From assembly GCA_963704035.1 (NCBI GenBank), contig CAVPGR010000002.1, forward strand, positions 248,001-312,000: a stretch of 64,000 nt of DNA, read 5' to 3'. Under the pieces are notes generated by a model. The model ran no database searches and was not told where the DNA came from. It was given only the letters and a program-made list of their open reading frames with translations. The position numbers and the translations under genes were made by a program. This document shows, one piece after another, positions 37,587-47,086 of this stretch (positions are counted from its first letter, which is position 1; the number at the start of each line of letters is the position of its first letter). The DNA is from JAOSJL01 sp963704035. Lineage in GTDB: Bacteria > Actinomycetota > Acidimicrobiia > IMCC26256 > JAOSJL01.

Positions 37587-38069
37587 GTGATCCTCTGGCT
37601 CACCGCCGGCGCCATCGTCATCACGTGGACCGTGCTCCATGATCCCGTGGTCGATCACCGCATGGTGGCTCTGGGGGCGATGATTGCGCTGGCTATCGAC
37701 GTCTGGTTCGGCCGCCTTGCCGTGGGCCATTCCCTGTTCGCCGCGGCCGTCCTCCTGACGGTCGTGATGCTGGCCACGATCGGTCGCCGCCGGCTACGAC
37801 GCCGGCTTCTCTTCCTGCCATTCGGCATGTTGTGCGGACTCGTTCTGTCGGGAGCGTGGACCCACGCGGACGTTTTCGCCTGGCCTGTGCTGGGTGCCGA
37901 CATTCCAGATATGCCGCTTCTTCCGCCTCTGCCGGTGCTCGCCGTCGAGGAGGTTCTGGGGCTGCTCGGGTGGGTCTGGATCTGGCAGCGTTTCGGATTC
38001 TCCGATCCGGCACGGCGCCGGTCGTTCTGTCGCTCCGGCCGCCTCTACGAACGTGAGCGGACGACGTGA
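37587..38069 (+). CDS. Hypothetical membrane protein
   Basis: Protein of 160 residues starting at GTG 37587, with about four hydrophobic segments (LWLTAGAIVITWTVLH; LGAMIALAIDVWFG; HSLFAAAVLLTVVMLATI; LEVVLGL-type near the C terminus) and a basic C-terminal tail. The DHRMVALGAMIA stretch resembles metal-dependent hydrolase-like membrane proteins, but no catalytic set is clear. Its stop overlaps the histidine phosphatase start, so they are co-translated. Function unknown. Confidence 0.75.
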   Translation: MILWLTAGAIVITWTVLHDPVVDHRMVALGAMIALAIDVWFGRLAVGHSLFAAAVLLTVVMLATIGRRRLRRRLLFLPFGMLCGLVLSGAWTHADVFAWPVLGADIPDMPLLPPLPVLAVEEVLGLLGWVWIWQRFGFSDPARRRSFCRSGRLYERERTT

Positions 38070-38698
38070 TCATCTTCTCCCGCCACGGCCAGACCGCCGC
38101 CAACCGTGACGGTCGTCTACTCGGCCGCCATGATGCGCCGTTGACCGAGCACGGCGCGACCCAGGCGGCAGCGATGGCACGCGCTCTCGGGAACGTCGCT
38201 CTCGGAAGCGTCGCTCTCGGAAACACGGCTCCGACAGAGGTGTACTCCAGCCCACTCCGGCGTGCGATCACGACCGCGGACGTGATCGCCGACGCTGTCG
38301 GTGTCGAGGTACGGGTCGACGAGCGCCTCGTCGAACTCGACTACGGCGAGTGGGACGGCCGCGCGCACGACGAGATCAGCACAGAGGACTGGCTTCGGTG
38401 GCGCGACGATCCCGATTTCGCCCCACCGGGCGGCGAAAGCCTCGCCACCGTGCGAGCCCGGGTCGTCACCTTCGCTGAGGAACACATCGCGAACGACGCG
38501 CAGGTCGTCGCCGTCTCCCATGTCTCACCGATCAAGTCCGCCTTCGCCTGGGCGCTCGGTATGAGCGAATCGGTTGCCTTTCGCGCACACCTCGATCTCG
38601 CCTCCTTCACGCGCGTCGCTCGCGGCCCCCTCCTGCTCAGCTTCAACGAGACCGGCCATCTGTCCGAACTGTCTGCGGCGGGAAAGGCCTCGGGATGA
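38066..38698 (+). CDS. Histidine phosphatase (phosphoglycerate mutase) family protein
   Basis: Histidine-phosphatase-superfamily enzyme of 210 residues. The phospho-histidine motif is FSRHGQTAANRDGR; the second arginine is in YSSPLRRAITTA and the catalytic acid in LVELDYGEWDG. A later histidine is in AVSHVSPIKSA. The insertion GNVALGSVALGN is encoded by a short direct repeat. Likely a phosphatase, e.g. acting on alpha-ribazole phosphate or a sugar phosphate; not decidable. GTG start at 38066 overlaps the previous stop, and its own stop overlaps the next ATG. Confidence 0.9.
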   Translation: MIIFSRHGQTAANRDGRLLGRHDAPLTEHGATQAAAMARALGNVALGSVALGNTAPTEVYSSPLRRAITTADVIADAVGVEVRVDERLVELDYGEWDGRAHDEISTEDWLRWRDDPDFAPPGGESLATVRARVVTFAEEHIANDAQVVAVSHVSPIKSAFAWALGMSESVAFRAHLDLASFTRVARGPLLLSFNETGHLSELSAAGKASG

Positions 38699-40161
38699 TT
38701 CCGGCCGCGAGCGAACCGCCGGCTTCCGCTCCACGCCGGACCTGGCTTCTGTGGCTTCTGGCTGCACTGATCGTCGTGGTGGGAACGGCAGCAGGTGTGG
38801 CCCTCATGCTGGCGCTCGAGGCCGGCCAAGACTCCGCACCGCAGTCCTGGGATCCGCGCGTCGAAGAACTCGCGGACTTCGTCGAGGGAGCGCGCGGCCT
38901 TCCGTTCACGTCACCCGTCGACGTGGAGTTCATCGAAGACGATGCTGAGTACCTCGCGGCCTTCCGCGAGACGAGCGACCGTTCGTCTGAAGATCTGGCC
39001 GAGTCGCAGGACGGAGCAGATGTGCTGCGCGTGCTCGGGCTGGTCGGCGCCGGGTACGACCCGGAGGAGGCCGCTGAACAGCTCGTGGGTGAGGGAACCG
39101 CGGGTTTCTACGACCCCTCGACCAAACGACTGCTCGTCAAGGGCGAGGAGCTCACGCCGTACGTCAGTGGAACGGTCGTCCACGAGCTGACACACGCTCT
39201 CCAGGACCAGCACTTCGACCTGGAGGCAGGTCTCGACGACGAAGACAGCGGCCCCGCCTACCGTGGGTTGGTCGAGGGCGACGCCGTGGTGACCGAGCTG
39301 GCGTACGTCGGTGACCTCCCGGCCGATGAGCGGGAGCGGTACTCCACAGAGGAAACGGAACTCGGCGCCGAGGCAGGTGCCGGGCTCGACAAGATCCCCG
39401 AAGCCGTTCTCCTGTCACAGACCGCTCCCTACACCTTCGGTCTCCTCATGCGCGAGGCGCTGCGGTTCAGCGACGGTGCCGCGGCGGTCGACGACGCCTT
39501 TCGCGACCCGCCCACCACCGACATCGACCTGCTCGACCCGTACTTCGTGGTCGGCGACATCGAGGCCACGCCGGTCACGGCACCCGAAGCCCCCGACGGC
39601 GCCGACGTCATCGACGACGGCGAGTTCGGCGCTCTCGTGCTGGCCGTGATGCTCGGCGACCGCGTCGGGGCGGAGGCGGCGGTGGACGCAACGTTGGCCT
39701 GGCGGGGCGACGACTTCGTCGCCTACCGGACCGATGACGAGGTGTGCGTCGATGCGGTCTTCGTGGGAGAGGACGACGCCGGCACGTCGACAATCCAATC
39801 GGGCCTCGACGCATGGGCGGCCACGATGCCCGAGGGTTCCGCCACGGTCACCAGCGGCGGCGCGAGTGACGGCGCGGGAGATGGCGCAGGTGATGACGAG
39901 GGAGTTGAGCTGAACGTGTGCGGTGCCGGGGAGGTGCCGGCAGGACCCGCCGGCGAGGCGTCCGCGGCGCTGAACGCGCTGGCCGCACGTTCGGGGATCT
40001 TCGTCGGCGCCCTGAGCTCGGGGAGTGACGCGGAGGTGGCGCGCTGTGTCGCCGACGGAGCCGTGGAGGAGATCGGTATCGCCACGCTGGGTAGCCCTGA
40101 GGCGCTGGGTGAGGCGGACCTGTCGTCCCTGGGCGGAGAACTGCTCACTCGCTGCTCCTGA
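38695..40161 (+). CDS. Membrane-anchored zincin-like protein (HExxH)
   Basis: Protein of 488 residues with one N-terminal helix (WLLWLLAALIVVVGTAAGVAL) and an extracytoplasmic domain. The HELTH motif (residues 163-167, in VVHELTHALQDQHFDL) is a zincin signature, with a third ligand possible in LVEGDAVVTELAY (Glu about residue 193), as in gluzincins. It has no close family that I can name. Acidic Gly/Ala-rich segment near residue 390. It likely acts as a protease or metal-dependent hydrolase outside the cell. Translationally coupled to the phosphatase upstream. Confidence 0.8.
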   Translation: MIPAASEPPASAPRRTWLLWLLAALIVVVGTAAGVALMLALEAGQDSAPQSWDPRVEELADFVEGARGLPFTSPVDVEFIEDDAEYLAAFRETSDRSSEDLAESQDGADVLRVLGLVGAGYDPEEAAEQLVGEGTAGFYDPSTKRLLVKGEELTPYVSGTVVHELTHALQDQHFDLEAGLDDEDSGPAYRGLVEGDAVVTELAYVGDLPADERERYSTEETELGAEAGAGLDKIPEAVLLSQTAPYTFGLLMREALRFSDGAAAVDDAFRDPPTTDIDLLDPYFVVGDIEATPVTAPEAPDGADVIDDGEFGALVLAVMLGDRVGAEAAVDATLAWRGDDFVAYRTDDEVCVDAVFVGEDDAGTSTIQSGLDAWAATMPEGSATVTSGGASDGAGDGAGDDEGVELNVCGAGEVPAGPAGEASAALNALAARSGIFVGALSSGSDAEVARCVADGAVEEIGIATLGSPEALGEADLSSLGGELLTRCS

Positions 40162-40269
40162 GCTAGCACGGAACGCGGTATTTGGAAAGATCCTCCCGAT
40201 CCGGTCAACCGATCAGAGGTCGAGTTCGTCTGTATTGGTGACGGACAAAACCGACACGGAGGACCAGCC

Positions 40270-41259
40270 ATGCAGGAATGGGTAGACGGGTGTTCACTGC
40301 CCGACGCAGTCGAGGGAGGTGCCCTGCGGACGACCGGACGCTTCGTGGGCCGCAACCGCCTCCAGTTCATCGTCGCGGGAATCGCTGCGGCCGCGATCGG
40401 CGTGACCGCCGTGGCCGGAGCAGGTCCCGCGCCCCGCGTCGACGCTGTTGCCGGCGAGGCGTCGGCTGTCGACGATTTCCCCACCGAGCTCTTCCGGGAT
40501 CCTCTGGGGGAGGCCGACACCGGCGACGCGGTGGTCACAGAAACCCTGCCCGGAGATGTCGAGGGTGATCCGGTACCTGACGTCGCACCCGACCCCGACG
40601 CTCCCGGTGTGCCTGCTCCCGGCGGCGAGAATCCCGAGTCGGATGTGCCGACGCCGACTGCCGACGACGAGGAACCGCCTCTCGGCGCCGAGGCGATCGA
40701 CTTCTCGATCCGGCTGACGCCCGACGAGGTCGGTGCCGACGGCTCGTTCTACGCCGAGCTCGTGGCTCGCAACACCGGCGACCGCCGGGCCGAGGCGACG
40801 GTGTCGAGCATCGACTTCGCCATCCACGGCGAGAGCGGAACCCTGGTGTCGGGAACCATCGGGTTCCCGCTTCGCGTGTCGGTCGAGCCAGGTGAGGAAT
40901 GGTCGATGGGCGTCTACGCCGATCCCTATTTCCTTGCTGCGTACACCGACGAGCCTCCCGAGGTCATCGAAGCGGGTGTGTACACCGTCGACGTGACCGT
41001 CAACATCGACGGGACCACTCCGGTCGCTCAGAGCCTGTCGCTGACCTTCACGGAGTCGATCGATCTCCTGGCCCGGGCGACCGAGCAGTGCCAGGCGCTG
41101 ATCGACTCCTGGGGTGACTACCCGGGGATGGTGATCATCGACGCCGCCGCCGGGACAACCGTGCAGGCGGGGTCGGGCGGAGACGGCGCCTTCGAGGGCG
41201 GCTTCGACCCGAGCGAACCGCCCACGCTCGAGCAGTGCCTGACCTGGTACGGCTACTGA
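40270..41259 (+). CDS. Secreted hypothetical protein
   Basis: Protein of 329 residues with an N-terminal hydrophobic stretch (LQFIVAGIAAAAIGVTAVAGAG) after a charged head, then a Pro/Asp/Glu-rich linker (residues about 75-135), and a C-terminal beta-rich domain (AIDFSIRLTPDEVGADGSFY onward). The C-terminal region looks Ig-like. ATG 40270 is preceded by ACGGAGGACCAGCC. No recognised family. The linker plus signal anchor suggests a wall-spanning surface protein. Confidence 0.7.
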   Translation: MQEWVDGCSLPDAVEGGALRTTGRFVGRNRLQFIVAGIAAAAIGVTAVAGAGPAPRVDAVAGEASAVDDFPTELFRDPLGEADTGDAVVTETLPGDVEGDPVPDVAPDPDAPGVPAPGGENPESDVPTPTADDEEPPLGAEAIDFSIRLTPDEVGADGSFYAELVARNTGDRRAEATVSSIDFAIHGESGTLVSGTIGFPLRVSVEPGEEWSMGVYADPYFLAAYTDEPPEVIEAGVYTVDVTVNIDGTTPVAQSLSLTFTESIDLLARATEQCQALIDSWGDYPGMVIIDAAAGTTVQAGSGGDGAFEGGFDPSEPPTLEQCLTWYGY

Positions 41260-41495
41260 GCCGCTGAGCGACTGAGCACCAGCCCGCCCGGCGACGCCAG
41301 GTCACGGGTCGGCCCGCACAGGCGGTCCGGCCCGTGGCCACGTCGCGTCCGGGCCAGTTGCCTCCCGACAGTGCCGAGCGCGTGTCGTCGGTGTGGAACT
41401 CCCGCCGCGTCGCTTGCATGGAACCGAACGCTGCGCGCTACACGGATCCGCGCGACGGACTAGACAGAAGGCCGGGAAACCACGGGGGGTAACTC

Positions 41496-42485
41496 ATGGG
41501 ATCGCGACGCACCTGGCGTCTGTTCGGAGTTCTCGTTGTATCGCTGGCGTTCGCCGCGGCCGCGTGCAGCAGCGATGACAGCTCGACGTCCGACAACAGC
41601 ACGACGTCCGCACAGGATTCCTCCGACGGGGCGCCCTTCCGCGCCGCCACCTACAACGCGGGCCTCGCCGTCAATTTTGTGGACTTCGCCAATGAGCGGG
41701 CACCGGTCGTCGCCGAGGAACTCGGGGAACTCGACACCGAGTTGCTCGTCGTCCAGGAGGTTTGGGAGCCCGAACACGTGGACCTCGTGGAGGAGGCCAC
41801 GGCTGCGCACTACCCCAATCGGATCTTTCTCGATCCGCAGCCTGCCGAGGGGTTTGCCTACGGCGGCACCTTCGGAATCGGTGTGCTCACCAACCAGGAG
41901 ATCGTCGATCAGGACACTCTCTACCTCGAAAGCTCACTCAACCGTCGGGCGGTCATCTACGCAGAGCTGGATACCGAACAGATCGGTACGGTCCACGTGT
42001 TCGCCACGCACCTGTCGGCGATCTTCGCCGACATTCCTTTCCCGGGTGGTGGCGGACCCGAGGAGTGGCAACAGGAACAAGCGGATCAGATCGACGCCAT
42101 GCTGGCGTTCGTCGACGAGAAGGTCGACGACGACAGCCCGGTCCTGGTCATGGGCGATTTCAATACGGGCCCCGACGGTGAGCTGTTCGACGCCGAATTC
42201 GAGGAGAACTACGACGCGATCGTGGATAGTGGCGGTTTCGATAGTCCGTATGCCGACGACGATGAGTCCGAGTGCACGTGGTGCGACGCGAACACGCTCA
42301 TCGACGAAGGGGATACTGATCGTCTGGTGATCGACCACGTCTTCGTTCGTAGGTTCGACGGCACGGTCGACGTGGAACGTATCTACGACGAGAACGTCTC
42401 GGTCGTGGTGGAGGGCGAAGACGTCATGATGAACCTCTCGGACCACTTCGGACTCCTGGCGACGCTGACACCCAACTCCGGCTGA
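41496..42485 (+). CDS. Endonuclease/exonuclease/phosphatase-fold lipoprotein 2
   Basis: Complete EEP-superfamily hydrolase of 329 residues. Signal peptide FGVLVVSLAFAAAACSSD carries a lipobox before Cys. Catalytic blocks are VVQEVWEPEHV, FATHLSAI, MGDFNTGPDG, VIDHVFV and LSDHFGLLATL, the full DNase I-like set. It acts at the outside of the membrane; phosphodiester, nucleic-acid or phospholipid substrates are possible. It is a homologue of the lipoprotein at 33.5 kb but lacks its cysteine-rich insert. Confidence 0.9.
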   Translation: MGSRRTWRLFGVLVVSLAFAAAACSSDDSSTSDNSTTSAQDSSDGAPFRAATYNAGLAVNFVDFANERAPVVAEELGELDTELLVVQEVWEPEHVDLVEEATAAHYPNRIFLDPQPAEGFAYGGTFGIGVLTNQEIVDQDTLYLESSLNRRAVIYAELDTEQIGTVHVFATHLSAIFADIPFPGGGGPEEWQQEQADQIDAMLAFVDEKVDDDSPVLVMGDFNTGPDGELFDAEFEENYDAIVDSGGFDSPYADDDESECTWCDANTLIDEGDTDRLVIDHVFVRRFDGTVDVERIYDENVSVVVEGEDVMMNLSDHFGLLATLTPNSG

Positions 42486-42504
42486 CACGCCTTGGGCCGA
42501 TTGA

Positions 42505-43042
42505 TCAAGCCGGCGGTGGCAGGTCGGGGTCGCACACGTTCCAGAGGCCGCGCTGTTTGTCGCGTGCCTGGGTCTGGAGCTCGCGGTACTCGTCGACGTG
42601 GGCCACGTTGGGCGGGTAGGTCGCGATCTGCGCGTACCCCTGCGCCAGGAGTTCCGCGTTGACGAAGAGCCCGTCGTCGAGGCGGTAGACGTAGGCGAGA
42701 GTGCGGTCGTAGCGGTCGGTGCGTTCCACGTCGTAGACGAGTCGGACGTCGGTCCCGGGCGGCAGCAGGTCGCTCATGAAGGCGCTCGCCTCGCGTCCGA
42801 AACACTCGACCGGCTTCGAGGGGTGGACCGTCTCGGGCGTGTCCACCCCGATCAGACGCACGCGGGTGTCGTCGGTGAGAACCACGGTGTCGCCGTCGAC
42901 GACCCGTTCGATCGTCGCGTCGTCGCCGTTCGGAAGGTGGCTGTCCGCCGAGGATCCCGAGTCTTCGCACCCGACGGTTCCGATGCTCGGCGGCGGCGAC
43001 CACCACGAGTGCAACCGTTCGCGAGGCGACGCCGGCTCTCAT
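42505..43042 (-). CDS. Thermonuclease-family (SNase) lipoprotein, one frameshift
   Basis: Staphylococcal-nuclease-like secreted nuclease. The domain has ERVVDGDTVVL, RVRLIGVDTPETVHP (calcium/catalytic Arg and Asp), GREASAFM, DRYDRTLAYVY and NAELLAQGYAQI, the complete family pattern. The start ATG 43042 encodes a signal peptide (ASRTVALVVVAAA), but the frame breaks near 42990; the other frame continues as SIGTVGCEDSGSSAD, which supplies a lipobox-like Cys. A single indel therefore rebuilds a normal lipoprotein nuclease of about 178 residues. Confidence 0.85.
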
Positions 43043-43094
43043 GGTGGGTCGAGGCTACGACCACCGCGGGACATGCCGGGTCGCGTGCCCGCGA

Positions 43095-43688
43095 TCAGGC
43101 CAACCAGGGATCAGTGAGATCCAGGTACTCGACGTCGGCCGATGCCTCCTCGACGCTGCCCATCGCGGCCACCATCTCGGGGGGCGGCTCCTTCTTCTCA
43201 CCGGCGCGGGCTGCTTCGAGGCTGCTGAAGTAGGCGATCTCGACATGGGTCTCAGGACCTGTCCAGACTCGGTACCCGCCGAGCACGTCGGGGCGGAAGT
43301 CGGCCATCTTCCCCGTCATCACCTTGTCCATCTCGCGCGCTCGGGCGCGGTCGCTCGATCCCTTCATGACCTGGACGAAGCCCGCGTCGTCGGAGCCGCC
43401 ACCGAGCCAGATGTCGACATCTTCGGAGTCCACGAAATCAACGTCGCTGTCGAAGCACTTCTCGGTCTCGGCCCACCACTCACCCTGCTCGGGTCGCTCG
43501 CTGTTCGCTTTCGCCGCCTCGGCCGACTCGAACCGCGCGATGAGGACAGCGCGCCCGTCGTCACCGACTCCGCCCGTGGACCCGAGGTAGCCGTCCGCAC
43601 CCGGCCGGAGCTCCGCGATCCAACGGTCCATCTGTCGGCGCAGTCCGCCCGCGTCCGATACCCGTCCTTCGATCACCTGCACGAACAT
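43095..43688 (-). CDS. Hypothetical protein with two antibiotic-monooxygenase-like (ABM) folds
   Basis: Protein of 197 residues formed of two similar halves: MFVQVIEGRV...WIAELRPGADGYLGSTG and FVQVMKGSSDRA...MADFRPDVLGGYRVW. Each starts with a VQV strand and has a GY segment, like dimeric alpha-beta ABM/EthD proteins. No catalytic set is evident. GGGAGG lies 8 bases before ATG 43688. Function unknown. Confidence 0.75.
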   Translation of the reverse strand: MFVQVIEGRVSDAGGLRRQMDRWIAELRPGADGYLGSTGGVGDDGRAVLIARFESAEAAKANSERPEQGEWWAETEKCFDSDVDFVDSEDVDIWLGGGSDDAGFVQVMKGSSDRARAREMDKVMTGKMADFRPDVLGGYRVWTGPETHVEIAYFSSLEAARAGEKKEPPPEMVAAMGSVEEASADVEYLDLTDPWLA

Positions 43689-43831
43689 GGCCTAACCTCC
43701 CGCGCTCGAAGCTCCCCGATGATCGCCCTCTCCGGACTCCTTGGCAAGGGCCGGATCCGAGGGCGTCGGCCACGCGACCAGGCGCGGATGCGGATAGCTT
43801 CGGTACGAGTCGCGCGCCCGGGAGGAGTGTC

Positions 43832-44308
43832 ATGGGGAACAACGCTGTTGCGTGTCTCGACGGCTCCGAACGTTGCCAACGTGCGGTCGCCGAGGGCATC
43901 GCCGTGCTGGCTGCCGATATCGCGGTCGTCGTCGTGACTGTGATCGGTGAACCTGATCCCTCCATGGTCACGGGCACCGGTATGGCAGGTGGGGCCATGT
44001 CGGCCGACGAGTTCGACAGATCAGAGGCGGAGCGCTTCGAGACGGCACGGGTCCTGGTCGCGGACGGCGCGGCTGCCCTGGACCTCGACGGGTCCCGCAC
44101 CGAGGTGTTGACCGGCGACCCGGGCCGTGCCATCTGCACCTTTGCCGAGAGCGAGGGCTCGGCGGCCGTCGTGATGGGCTCGCATGGTCGGAGTGGTTTC
44201 AAACGTGCGGTGCTGGGATCGGTGTCCGACTACGTCGTTCGCCATGCTCCGTGCCCGGTCGTCGTCCAAGACCAGAGGAGCGACGAGGAGCCCTCGAACG
44301 GCGAGTAG
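43832..44308 (+). CDS. Universal stress protein (UspA family)
   Basis: USP-domain protein of 158 residues. It has the ATP-binding pattern GSHGRSGFKRAVLGSVSDYV and the final VVRHAPCPVVVQ strand. The first strand is AVACLDGSE. A strong GGAGGAG site precedes ATG 43832. It binds ATP or AMP in stress or dormancy; regulator not visible. Confidence 0.92.
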   Translation: MGNNAVACLDGSERCQRAVAEGIAVLAADIAVVVVTVIGEPDPSMVTGTGMAGGAMSADEFDRSEAERFETARVLVADGAAALDLDGSRTEVLTGDPGRAICTFAESEGSAAVVMGSHGRSGFKRAVLGSVSDYVVRHAPCPVVVQDQRSDEEPSNGE

Positions 44309-44336
44309 TCGGGCCGAGCGTCCCGGGAGAAACTAG

Positions 44337-44353
44337 CTGACATCCGTGTCATG
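44337..44353. promoter_or_regulatory. Palindromic site CTGACAtccgTGTCATG (catabolic-cluster motif, copy 1)
   Basis: Dyad TGACA/TGTCA with a 4-base spacer, about 100 bases before the first amidohydrolase. It shares the pattern TGACAnnnnnGTCA with sites at 45826-45847 and 52763-52780. Confidence 0.5.
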
Positions 44354-44450
44354 TTCCTCTAAGCTCGAATTCGTCGAGCCAAGAAGGTCGCGGATCGGCC
44401 ACCACTCTCATCCCCGAGCGTCCGTCGAGACCGCGAGAGGGGAGTTTGTC

Positions 44451-45737
44451 GTGAACGTCGAAGACATGATCATGGTCAGTGTCGATGACCACGTGGTCGA
44501 GCCACCGAATCTCTTCGAGGGCCGTCTCCCGAAGAAGTACGAGGATCTGGCGCCGAAGCTGGTCCACAAGGACGACGACACCGACGTCTGGTCCTATCAG
44601 GGGATCGAGCTCCCCAACGTGGGCCTGAACGCGGTCGTCGGGCGTCCCCGCGAGGAGTACGGGCTCGAGCCGACGGCACTCGCCGAGATCCGGCCGGGCT
44701 GCTACGACATCCACGAGCGGGTGCGCGACATGAATGCGAACGGCACGCTGGGGTCGCTGTGCTATCCGTCGTTCGCGCAGTTCTGCGGCCAGCTCTTCGC
44801 CAACACCAAGGACCACGACCTCGGGCTCACGCTGTTGCGCGCCTACAACGACTGGCACATCGAGGACTGGTGCGGCGCCTATCCGGGTCGGTTCATACCG
44901 CTCGGGCTGGTCCCGATCTGGGATCCCGAGCTCATGGCCGACGAGGTCCATCGCCTCGCCGGCAAGGGTTGTTACTCGGTGAGCTTCTCGGAAAACCCGG
45001 CCAAGCTCGGCTATCCGAGCTTCCACTCCGATCACTGGGACCCGTTCTGGGCGGCCTGTGAGGACGAGGGGATGGTCATCAACATGCACATCGGCTCGTC
45101 GTCGGACTTCGCCATCACCGCCGAGGACGCGCCGATGGACGTGCTCATCTCGCTCCAGCCGATGAACATCGTGAAGGCGGCCGCCGACCTGATCTGGTCG
45201 CCGGTGTTCCGGAAGTTCTCCACGTTCAAGTTCGCGTTGGTCGAAGGCGGCATCGGCTGGATCCCGTACCTCCTCGACCGGATCGACTACACGTACGAGC
45301 ACCATCACGCGTGGACCGGCCAGGACTTCGGCGACCGGCTTCCCAGTCAGGTCTTCAAGGAGCGGATCATCACCTGCTTCATCGACGACCCGATCGGGAT
45401 CAAGATGCGTGACGACGTCGGCCTCGACACGATCACCTGGGAGTGCGACTACCCGCATTCCGACTGCACGTGGCCGACGTCGCCGGAGCGACTGTCGAAG
45501 TCGCTCGACGGGGTCTCCGACGACGACGTCAACAAGATCACCCACGAGAACGCGATGCGTCATTTCCGCTACGACCCGTTCGCACATCGCCCCAAGGAAC
45601 GCTGCACGGTGGGGGCGTTGCGAGCCGAGGCCACCGACGTCGACACGTCGATTCGCAGCCGGGGGAAGCGCTTCGACGAGCGGGGCACCTGGGCCAGTGA
45701 TCTCGCTGCGGGCAGGATCCACGGCCAGGGCGACTAG
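44451..45737 (+). CDS. Amidohydrolase (metal-dependent TIM-barrel hydrolase) 1
   Basis: Amidohydrolase_2 (Pfam-type) enzyme of about 428 residues. Metal-binding features: VSVDDHVVEPP at the N-terminus, NMHIGSS, a WECDYPHSD acid near the C-terminus and YEHHHAW. This family includes decarboxylases and hydrolases of aromatic or heterocyclic acids. GTG 44451 is preferred over upstream starts because AGGGGAG lies 6 bases before it. It is followed by a second amidohydrolase of similar plan and by the hydantoinase pair. Confidence 0.88.
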   Translation: MNVEDMIMVSVDDHVVEPPNLFEGRLPKKYEDLAPKLVHKDDDTDVWSYQGIELPNVGLNAVVGRPREEYGLEPTALAEIRPGCYDIHERVRDMNANGTLGSLCYPSFAQFCGQLFANTKDHDLGLTLLRAYNDWHIEDWCGAYPGRFIPLGLVPIWDPELMADEVHRLAGKGCYSVSFSENPAKLGYPSFHSDHWDPFWAACEDEGMVINMHIGSSSDFAITAEDAPMDVLISLQPMNIVKAAADLIWSPVFRKFSTFKFALVEGGIGWIPYLLDRIDYTYEHHHAWTGQDFGDRLPSQVFKERIITCFIDDPIGIKMRDDVGLDTITWECDYPHSDCTWPTSPERLSKSLDGVSDDDVNKITHENAMRHFRYDPFAHRPKERCTVGALRAEATDVDTSIRSRGKRFDERGTWASDLAAGRIHGQGD

Positions 45738-45825
45738 CGACCGGCGGGCGCGCCGTTCCCGGCCCGCCCCGTCGGGCCGGGGCGTTGACACCAAAGGGCG
45801 TCGCCTCTACTATCGAACCTGACAC

Positions 45826-45847
45826 GAGCGTCAGGTTGACGCTCGAC
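45826..45847. promoter_or_regulatory. Palindromic site AACCTGAC-acgagc-GTCAGGTT (catabolic-cluster motif, copy 2)
   Basis: Perfect 8-base arms AACCTGAC (45826-45833) and GTCAGGTT (45840-45847) with a six-base spacer, 60 bases before the second amidohydrolase. The 16 bases ACCTGACACGAGCGTC are repeated exactly at 52763-52778. Confidence 0.65.
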
Positions 45848-45907
45848 ACCGAGCGCGAGAGATGCCACGGGCGCGGGAGAAGCCAGAGAAGCCAGAGGAG
45901 GCCCGAC

Positions 45908-47062
45908 ATGGAGATTCTGCCGATTTCGACCGACGACCACGCCTGGGAGAAGCCCGACACCTTCACCTCACGGGTGCCGAAGCAGTTCCGTGAGGACTGC
46001 ATGCACCTGGAGAACCGGGACGGTGAGGACACCTGGGTCTTCGCCGGGAAGAAGGTGCGGATCGTCGGGACCGGTGCGGCGGCGATGCTGCCCGATCGGG
46101 GCGCGATCAAGACCTACGACGAAGCTCCACCGGCGGTCCACGACGCCAAGGCGCGCCTCGAGACGATGGACGAGGACGGTGTCGCCGTCGAGGTGCTCTT
46201 TCCCCAGAACTCCGGGTTCGGTGGCGGTCCCTACGTGTCCACCGAGGGCTCGCCCGAGCTACGCCTCGCCTGCATCCGCGCCTACAACGACTTCCTGGCC
46301 GAGGAGTGGACCGGCGTGAGCCCGCGTTACGTCTCTCAGTGTCTGGCACCGATGTGGGACGTCGACCTCGCCGTCGAGGAGGTCCGCCGCGCACACGGCC
46401 TGGGCCACAAGGCCATCGTGTGGACGGCGGCACCGCAGAACTTCGGCTTCCCCCACTTCAACGAGGGGTACTGGGACCCACTGTGGGCGACGCTCCAGGA
46501 GTTGGGGATGCCGTGCGCGCTGCACATCGGCTCCGGTGGAATCAATCTCGACATCTGGAAGGGCTATGACAACTTCCGGCGCCTGGCGATGGTGTCGGTG
46601 GGAGCCATCACGTCCAACCTGTCCGCGATCGGCAACCTGATCTTCTCGGGTGTGCTCGACCGGTTCCCGAAGCTCAACTTCATCTCGGTCGAGAGCGGCC
46701 TGGGCTTCGTGCCCTACATGCTCGAGACCGCCGACCACCAGTACGAGTCCCAGCACCTGTGGGACGAGGGTATGTCGGTACGGCCGAGCGAGTACTTCCA
46801 TCGTCAGGTCTACGTGAACTTCTGGTTCGAAGCGACCGGGATCACGCTCCGGCACAGCATCGGAGTCGACAACATCATGTGGGAGGCCGATTTCCCCCAC
46901 CCGACCTCGACCTATCCACACTCACGCAAGGCCATCGAGACCTCACTCGCCGGAGTGCCCGCCGACGAGCAGAAGAAGATGCTCCAGACCAACGCGGAGC
47001 GGATCTACGGCCTCGACCTCGACCCGGCTGACTTCCCCGAGGGGGTCCGCTACCGTCCGTAG
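45908..47062 (+). CDS. Amidohydrolase (metal-dependent TIM-barrel hydrolase) 2
   Basis: Amidohydrolase_2 enzyme of 384 residues starting ISTDDHAWEKP; ALHIGSGG, VESGLGFVPYM and WEADFPHPTSTYP are the barrel metal and acid blocks. It is clearly a relative of gene 1 (shared FxxHxx / W-E-x-D-(F/Y)-P-H pattern). AGGAGG sits 6 bases before ATG 45908. Likely converts a ring or carboxylic acid (decarboxylase or hydrolase) in the same pathway; substrate unknown. Confidence 0.9.
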   Translation: MEILPISTDDHAWEKPDTFTSRVPKQFREDCMHLENRDGEDTWVFAGKKVRIVGTGAAAMLPDRGAIKTYDEAPPAVHDAKARLETMDEDGVAVEVLFPQNSGFGGGPYVSTEGSPELRLACIRAYNDFLAEEWTGVSPRYVSQCLAPMWDVDLAVEEVRRAHGLGHKAIVWTAAPQNFGFPHFNEGYWDPLWATLQELGMPCALHIGSGGINLDIWKGYDNFRRLAMVSVGAITSNLSAIGNLIFSGVLDRFPKLNFISVESGLGFVPYMLETADHQYESQHLWDEGMSVRPSEYFHRQVYVNFWFEATGITLRHSIGVDNIMWEADFPHPTSTYPHSRKAIETSLAGVPADEQKKMLQTNAERIYGLDLDPADFPEGVRYRP

Positions 47063-47086
47063 CGATGGGCGACGGCTCGGAAGCGG

